Source of the DNA: Triparma columacea
Taxonomy: Eukaryota; Sar; Bolidophyceae; Parmales; Triparmaceae
Direction of reading: 5' to 3'
Assembly (NCBI GenBank): GCA_030267965.1
Contig: BRYA01001170.1
Span: 8,191-66,750, forward strand
DNA: 58,560 nucleotides
In this document: piece after piece, positions 53,520-58,560 of the stretch
Layout: every line of letters begins with the position of its first letter
Numbering within the stretch: position 1 is the first letter of the stretch
The notes under the pieces: model-generated
What the model was told of the DNA's origin: nothing
Databases searched by the model: none
Seen by the model: the letters and a program-made list of their open reading frames with translations, nothing else
Position numbers and translations under genes: made by a program

Positions 53520-54403
53520 TAACACGAGATGTAAAAAGGGGGGCGGCAGAACGCGACCTGAGAGTATCAAATTTATATAATCATGTCACGCTAAGTAAGC
53601 TATGTTATTACTTTTGCTTATTCGTTGTTGGCCCCTCACAGGCAAACACTCAGTCGTCAATGCTTTGACCTCCTTCACTCCCACCAACTCCCCCAGCAGG
53701 CCTCAAAAAATACTGTTGTGTACTGTCGCGTGACCTTCGCTTTATCGTAACACCTTGTCATATATATATATATATAAACCACCTCCTTCACCTTGCGTTT
53801 GGATTGCCGCCAAGGTAGCTAGGCAGTTCAGAGCAAGCTTGTCCTTTCGGCTGGCTTCGGAGGAGGAGAGTCTTGACACTTCTTAAGGAGTGAGAGGGGT
53901 GAAATTGTGTTAAGGTAAGGATTGACGGATATATATGCCCCGGGAAGGGAGGCGGGGGGGGGGAGATGCTGAGGGAGGGATGGGGAGAAGGGGGGGAGGG
54001 GAGGGAGAAAGAGAGGAGACTGGGGTGGTGTCCAGGCTTGTTTTTATTATATCTCGTGTCAGTAGTCGAAACGAGCTGGAATTTTACCATCGGCGGTCCG
54101 CCATCAGTACCCATCGATCTTATTTATTTCGGCGTCAAGAATCCACGATGTAGAGAGATTAAAATTTTCAATCCTCAAATCAAGAAATATTCGAAGGCGT
54201 TGGGACGACAGTGCTGAGGGGATTTGAGAAAATTTCACATTTCTTTTTGTTTCAATGTCGCGCAATCACAAAATAATTCCGCCATCTAACCTCGCCTTAC
54301 TTCCGCCTACCCGTAAAATTTCGCGCACTTGCAGGCATTTTTAACTCCCGAAAACCCTCCAAAAAGCACCTTAAGAGGAGTCCTAGCGACCTTTATCAAC
54401 TTC
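53520..54403. other. Subtelomeric spacer after the lipase gene
   Basis: No protein-like frame. It contains a TA run with a TATAAA-like end at 53,761-53,776 (not followed by an obvious gene), a GGGGGAGGGG purine stretch at ~53,940-54,010, and AT-rich sequence around 54,150-54,280. Confidence 0.5.
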
Positions 54404-55195
54404 GCGGCAACGCTCCTCCTGCTCGATTGCATAAATACATCTAGTCAACCGATTTGTGCGTGTAGACCGACCTGTAACACTTCCACGCACCTGCACCACT
54501 ACCTTTCCTTCAAGGCCTGTCGGTGACTTCCTCCCGTTGAGTACCCTCAATCACCACCGCGGCAACGCTCCTCCAATTTGATAGCATAAATACATCTAGT
54601 CGACCGATACGTACGTGTAGACCGACCCGTAACACTTCCACGCGTCAGCACAAGCACCTTACCTGCAAGGCCTGTCGGTGACACCCTCCTGTTGAGTACC
54701 CTCAATCACCACTGCGGCAACGTTTCTCCTGCTTGAGCGCGTTTATATACCGACACCACCGATACGTACGTATATATCGACCCGTGACGCTTCTACTCAC
54801 CTGCATTACTTGCTTGCTTGCAAGGCCTTCTTGGTGACTCTCCACCTCAGAGCAGTTCAGGCGGCGCCTTCAATCACCACCGTGGCAAGGCTCCTCCTGC
54901 TTGAGCGTGTATATATACCGACACCACCGATACGAACGTGTATATCGACGCTTCTGCGTGTGAGCATCACCACTCTACCTGTCTGGCCTTCTCGGTGACT
55001 CTCCACCTCAGAGAATTCCCAGCGCCCTCCATCACCACTGTGGCAAGGCTTCTCCCACGCAAGGGTGTCAAAACACACCAACGGCAGATTTGTCTGTAGA
55101 TACTGACCCGTAACGCTTCTACTTGCCAGCACCTCCTACTTGAGCACGTTAAATACCTCTGGTTCAAAAGCAACATTTCCAGTATTTCCAGTGCC
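54404..55195. repeat. Diverged ~155-168 bp subtelomeric tandem repeat, five units
   Basis: The motif GYGGCAAsGCTCCTCC recurs at 54404, 54559, 54714, 54882 and about 55040, i.e. at spacings of 155, 155, 168 and 158 bases. Each unit continues with (T)TGATxGCATAAATACATCT or a TATATACCGACACC variant, then CCGATACGTACGTGTA, GACCCGTAACRCTTCYAC and CAAGGCCTGTCGGTGA-like sequence. Units 1-2 are most alike; units 3-4 share a different middle part; unit 5 is the most diverged. No open frame is maintained. Confidence 0.88.
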
Positions 55196-55520
55196 ATCCA
55201 CTACCCTTTCGGTTCAAGGTAAGAATTCATAGCCCTCCCGGAGAAAAATCATCTCTCCTTATTGCCAGTATTGAACAATGGCGCAGCATTAAAATATTGA
55301 GCATTAAACCACTTGGACACCGCCTCGGGAAGAGGGGGGTTGGGGAGGTTGGGTGGAAGTTGGTTGTTCGGCTGTAAAATCACAGTCGACAATTTCTCTT
55401 GCCCTTCTATATCATGTTCTTCGTTGCCACGCTGACAAGGTCCCACACAACAAAACTCACTCCCTCCCTCCCCCCGACTCCCTCCCTCGCCCACAGATCA
55501 GGGAGCGCAGCAAGGAGAGG

Positions 55521-57935
55521 ATGCGGTCGACCGACGGCCTTAAGAACACTGATGATATGGATGCGAAAGTGGACACACTTATTGAGGCTAGGAAGGCGGT
55601 CGAGGATGGTGGCGACAACCTTACTTCACCCTGGTCTAACGAAGAGCAGAGCAAAGTGCCCAAAGATGTGGCGAAATCTACGACAGATTCGCACAGTGAT
55701 GGTGTTACAGCCCTAGGAGATGTGAGCGTTACAAAGGACGACAGTGTTGAGGCCACTGAAGGGGGTACTGCTGTGCGCGAAAAAAATGCCATCGTGGAGA
55801 TTGATATTGGAGCAGACATTGGCGGAGTAGTTGATGTCGCAACGACTGACAATGATCCGCAGCTCCCCTCCAGCCCTGGTCGCACCCCTTTCGGTATGCC
55901 CAGCCACATTGATGTTATGGATCCCCTTGCAGATGCTTTAACCACAGGGGAGAGAGAAGTCATCCAGACACACACAAATGCCGACATTGAGACCGGGCTT
56001 GTCATTCCTGAAAATGACAACACAAGTGTGCTTGACGGTGACATGAGCACAAGGGAGGAGGAATCCAATGAAGAGGTTGGAACAAGAATTGGCGAGCAGT
56101 TGATGCAAACAGTGAAGAATAGGAAACGTGGCCACAACGGGGAGAGTAAGGTCAAGGTCGTAAAGGATTTCATCACAAGCAACCAAGCACTGGGGGAGCT
56201 AATAGAACAGAACAACTTTGTCGGAACAATGTTGTGCGCCATGGTGAGGAACAAGCTGAAAAGAAACGCCGCCAAGGAGGGCTTGAATGAGAATGAGGAG
56301 GAAGCCAAGGGGTGGAAGATCGGGAGTGAGCTGACAAAGACCATGTCAGTTACAACGTCTGCTGAGGAAGCAATAAGAGTCTGGGCAGGGGAGCACTCTG
56401 AGGTACAAGAAGTCATGAGAGAGCATGGCTGGCTAAGACCAATGCTTGAGGTTGTTGTTAAGGAGTTATTCCTCAAGACAAACTTTGGCTTGAAAGCACG
56501 GGTTATGGCAGGTGCTGTGCTGAGCATGACTGATTTGGTGACTGATGTCTATGTGACGTACATGTTTTGGAGTGATCAGAAGTATGGGTACTTTAAGGCT
56601 TCTTTGGCAAGTTTGGTAGTGTCGATTGGGATTCAAATGCTTATTATTTGGGCAATTAAGAGAAAGTTGGGGATGAAGAGAGTTGTGCGGGAGTGGATTC
56701 CAATCTTACTTGGGTACAAGCCTGCAGTTGATGCTTACAGGGTAGCAACTGGAGCAAAACAAGAGGTTGGGACTCCAATTAACCCAATGCTTGAGATGAC
56801 AGCTATGAAATGCATTGAGATGTTTGCGGAGGCAATTCCTGGGGTGATTGTCCAACTTATGGCTATAGCAACCAGTTCCAAAAAGGTTGGAACTACAACA
56901 TGGCTTTCAGTTGCAGTGTCAGCAATTACAACAGGCTTTGCCTCAGCAACAATTAGTTATGACTGGGACACAGACCCTACTTGGAGAGAAATTCAGCCAA
57001 ACTTTTATGGGTATATACCTGCAAAAGCAAGAAAGAGAACAGTAGTGTTTGCGTCAATGTTGCTGTTGTCAGCAGGTATGCTTCTAATAAGGTGTACAAC
57101 AATAGTTCTTCTTGGGCTGATGGGAGGTCGTTGGGTCGCTCTCTACATTGGAGCAGACCTTGGTCTGTACATTGTGGTTAAGATATTGAGAGGTGACTTC
57201 TGGTACTGGATATTATTGGGGGGCAACATAGAGATTGTGAGTAGCATTATTGGCAGAGTGGTGGTAAAGATCATTGTAGACTTCACTTCAATTGTGCAAT
57301 TAAGACATCCAAATGAAGTAGGCGGAGCATATTGGTTGTTTGGTCTTGTGTTGACAATGGGAAGCTTACCAATGTCAATACATATAGCTTTACCTTATGT
57401 GGATGATGAGGCCATTGATATTGCATCATTGATAGTGAAAGATTTCATACCTATAACTATCCTGTGTTTTGCTGTCTTCTTTTGGAACATTGAGAGGAAG
57501 TACTGGGACACCTTCTGGAGCACACAGAAATCAAAGGATATGTCAATGGCATTTTTCCTTGAAGGAAAAAGTGATGCATTAAAGTTTAATGTCTTCAGAA
57601 CATCAAGGCATCAATGGGTCTCAATTGAAGGAGAGTTAAGGAATTGGGTTGTGTCAAACTGGGCAAAATGGGAAGAGGAGCAGCCAGAGTGGTTCACTGA
57701 TGTGATGAAGGCTAAAGTACCTGTAGATTTTATTCCATCAGATGGAGATGCTAGAAGGAGAGAGAGTGTTAGGAGAGCAAGTGTAGATGCTGAAGCTGAG
57801 GGTGGTCTTGCAGGTGTTGTGAGAGCAAGTATTAGGAGAGCAAGTGTTGGAGGCGCTGATGGTGGAGATTTTATAGGGGTAGCAAGTGGAAAGGCTAAAG
57901 TGAGCAGTGTAGTTCCGATAGAAGATAGAAGATAA
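55521..57935 (+). CDS. Telomere-proximal multi-pass membrane protein, paralogue of the gene at 772
   Basis: From the first in-frame ATG (55521) the product is ~804 residues; the frame is open without ATG back to 55353, and a CCCACAG at ~55,495 could be the acceptor of an upstream exon. The first ~300 residues are acidic, Thr/Asp/Ser-rich and disordered-looking. The membrane domain has about nine hydrophobic segments and repeats the landmarks of the left-end paralogue: SMTDLVTDVYVTYMFW (~335), KPAVDAYRVATGA, EAIPGVIVQLM, then a cytosolic-looking tail with repeats of RRASVDAEAEGG/RRASVGGADGG (an Arg-Arg-x-Ser PKA-type site, three or four copies). XK-related-like by motif spacing only. Codon use turns markedly AT-richer from ~56,500 on. 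Confidence 0.85.
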   Translation: MRSTDGLKNTDDMDAKVDTLIEARKAVEDGGDNLTSPWSNEEQSKVPKDVAKSTTDSHSDGVTALGDVSVTKDDSVEATEGGTAVREKNAIVEIDIGADIGGVVDVATTDNDPQLPSSPGRTPFGMPSHIDVMDPLADALTTGEREVIQTHTNADIETGLVIPENDNTSVLDGDMSTREEESNEEVGTRIGEQLMQTVKNRKRGHNGESKVKVVKDFITSNQALGELIEQNNFVGTMLCAMVRNKLKRNAAKEGLNENEEEAKGWKIGSELTKTMSVTTSAEEAIRVWAGEHSEVQEVMREHGWLRPMLEVVVKELFLKTNFGLKARVMAGAVLSMTDLVTDVYVTYMFWSDQKYGYFKASLASLVVSIGIQMLIIWAIKRKLGMKRVVREWIPILLGYKPAVDAYRVATGAKQEVGTPINPMLEMTAMKCIEMFAEAIPGVIVQLMAIATSSKKVGTTTWLSVAVSAITTGFASATISYDWDTDPTWREIQPNFYGYIPAKARKRTVVFASMLLLSAGMLLIRCTTIVLLGLMGGRWVALYIGADLGLYIVVKILRGDFWYWILLGGNIEIVSSIIGRVVVKIIVDFTSIVQLRHPNEVGGAYWLFGLVLTMGSLPMSIHIALPYVDDEAIDIASLIVKDFIPITILCFAVFFWNIERKYWDTFWSTQKSKDMSMAFFLEGKSDALKFNVFRTSRHQWVSIEGELRNWVVSNWAKWEEEQPEWFTDVMKAKVPVDFIPSDGDARRRESVRRASVDAEAEGGLAGVVRASIRRASVGGADGGDFIGVASGKAKVSSVVPIEDRR

Positions 57936-58334
57936 GGATGGAGTGTGACTAATAGGGCAGCAATATTTGTAGGATAAAATGATTTGATTTAGTATTGTTG
58001 TGATTATTTTGTAAATGTTATAGTAGTTTGTGAGTATTGTGGAAGTGTTATTGTGGTTTGTAAGTATAATGGAAATGTAGTAGATGTATTGTGTGAGTGC
58101 TTAAATGATTTGTGAGTATAAAGGAAGTGAAGTGGAAGTGTATGGTTAAAAAAGATTTGGCAGTGTTATAGTGGATTGTGAGTATAATGGAAGTGTAGTA
58201 AATGTGTATGGAGTTTTGAAGAATTGTGGAAGTGTTATAGTGATTTGTGAGGATAATGCAAGTGTAGTGGATGTGTATGGGAATAAATTAAAAGAGGGTG
58301 AGTGTAAAGATACGATAAGCGTTACTTTCTCTCG
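57936..58334. repeat. AT-rich degenerate repeats between last gene and telomere
   Basis: Short imperfect units such as GTGAGTATAATGGAAGTGTA, TTTGTGAGTATTGTGGAAGT and TGGTTTGTAAGTATAATGGA recur with ~40-60 bp spacing across 57,990-58,290. They encode no plausible protein. They look like an old tandem array or mutated telomere-associated sequence. Confidence 0.75.
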
Positions 58335-58560
58335 GGTTAGGGGAGACGTTAGGGTGAGGGTGAGTGGTTAGGGTGAGGGTGAGGGGTTAGGGTGAGGGTG
58401 AGTGGTTAGGGTGAGGGAAAGTGGTTAGGGTGAAGGTGAGTGGTTAGGGTGAGGGTTAGGGTTAGGGTGAGGGTGAGTGGTTAGGGTGAGGGTAAGGGGT
58501 TAGGGTTAGGGTTAGGGTTAGGGTTAGGGTTAGGGTTAGGGTTAGGGTTAGGGTTAGGGT
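58335..58560. repeat. Telomere: degenerate then perfect TTAGGG repeats
   Basis: From ~58,340 variant repeats (GGGTGAGGGTGAGTGGTTA, period ~19-20, plus TTAGGG) give way near 58,498 to an uninterrupted (TTAGGG)n that runs to the last base. The G-rich strand reads 5'-3' towards the right edge, as expected for a right chromosome end. Confidence 0.97.

Noticed and set aside
53788..54217. Several short frames on both strands after the lipase gene
   Set aside because: Composition follows G- or C-homopolymer stretches; no domain, no splice-linked continuation.

Overview
The window is the right-hand end of a nuclear chromosome of a photosynthetic stramenopile. A parmalean or bolidophyte alga (Triparma-like) is my best guess. 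This is inferred from spliceosomal introns with GTGAG donors, an RNA polymerase II subunit, an IFT-A flagellar gene, an EngB-type organelle GTPase whose N-terminus resembles a bipartite plastid-targeting signal, BspA-like leucine-rich-repeat proteins, and TTAGGG telomere repeats that run off the right edge. All exon models were built by hand from reading frame, splice consensus and protein-family continuity; no transcript data were used.

Left part (1-13.2 kb): a multi-pass membrane protein whose paralogue lies next to the telomere; a low-complexity protein with a SHOCT-like helix; an ANTH-domain protein with an apparent signal peptide; a putatively acylated small protein; a PDZ protein with a lysine-rich tail; a plastid-type EngB GTPase; a conserved-looking 91-residue protein; and a BspA-like LRR protein.

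Centre (13.2-27.6 kb): RPB2 in six exons, bracketed by the two BspA-like LRR genes. Next is the most unusual gene of the window: one six-exon reading frame joining a signal peptide, an Ero1 thiol oxidase, a soluble fumarate-reductase flavoprotein and a cytochrome b5 domain. It reads as a self-contained route from PDI thiols to fumarate (oxygen-independent disulfide formation). A PKA-like kinase and GDP-mannose 4,6-dehydratase follow.

Right-centre (27.6-48.5 kb): a secreted or organelle START-domain protein, U2AF65, IFT144/WDR19, a Golgi-type membrane protein with two glycosyltransferase domains, PIG-S of the GPI transamidase, the NatC catalytic subunit NAA30 (broken by a 1-nt shift beside a 60-N gap), a C2H2-like zinc-finger protein and a C-terminal remnant of a Patched-family protein.

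Right end (48.5-58.56 kb): a RING protein 31 bp downstream of a macro/SLOG-like + SIR2-like + C-terminal membrane-anchor protein (an architecture reminiscent of Thoeris ThsA-type immune NADases); a divergent secreted cPLA2/patatin-like lipase; a gene-poor zone with a ~155-168 bp tandem repeat; the second membrane-protein paralogue; degenerate repeats; and the telomere. Genes are tightly packed, and most neighbours are divergent or convergent with 60-400 bp between them.
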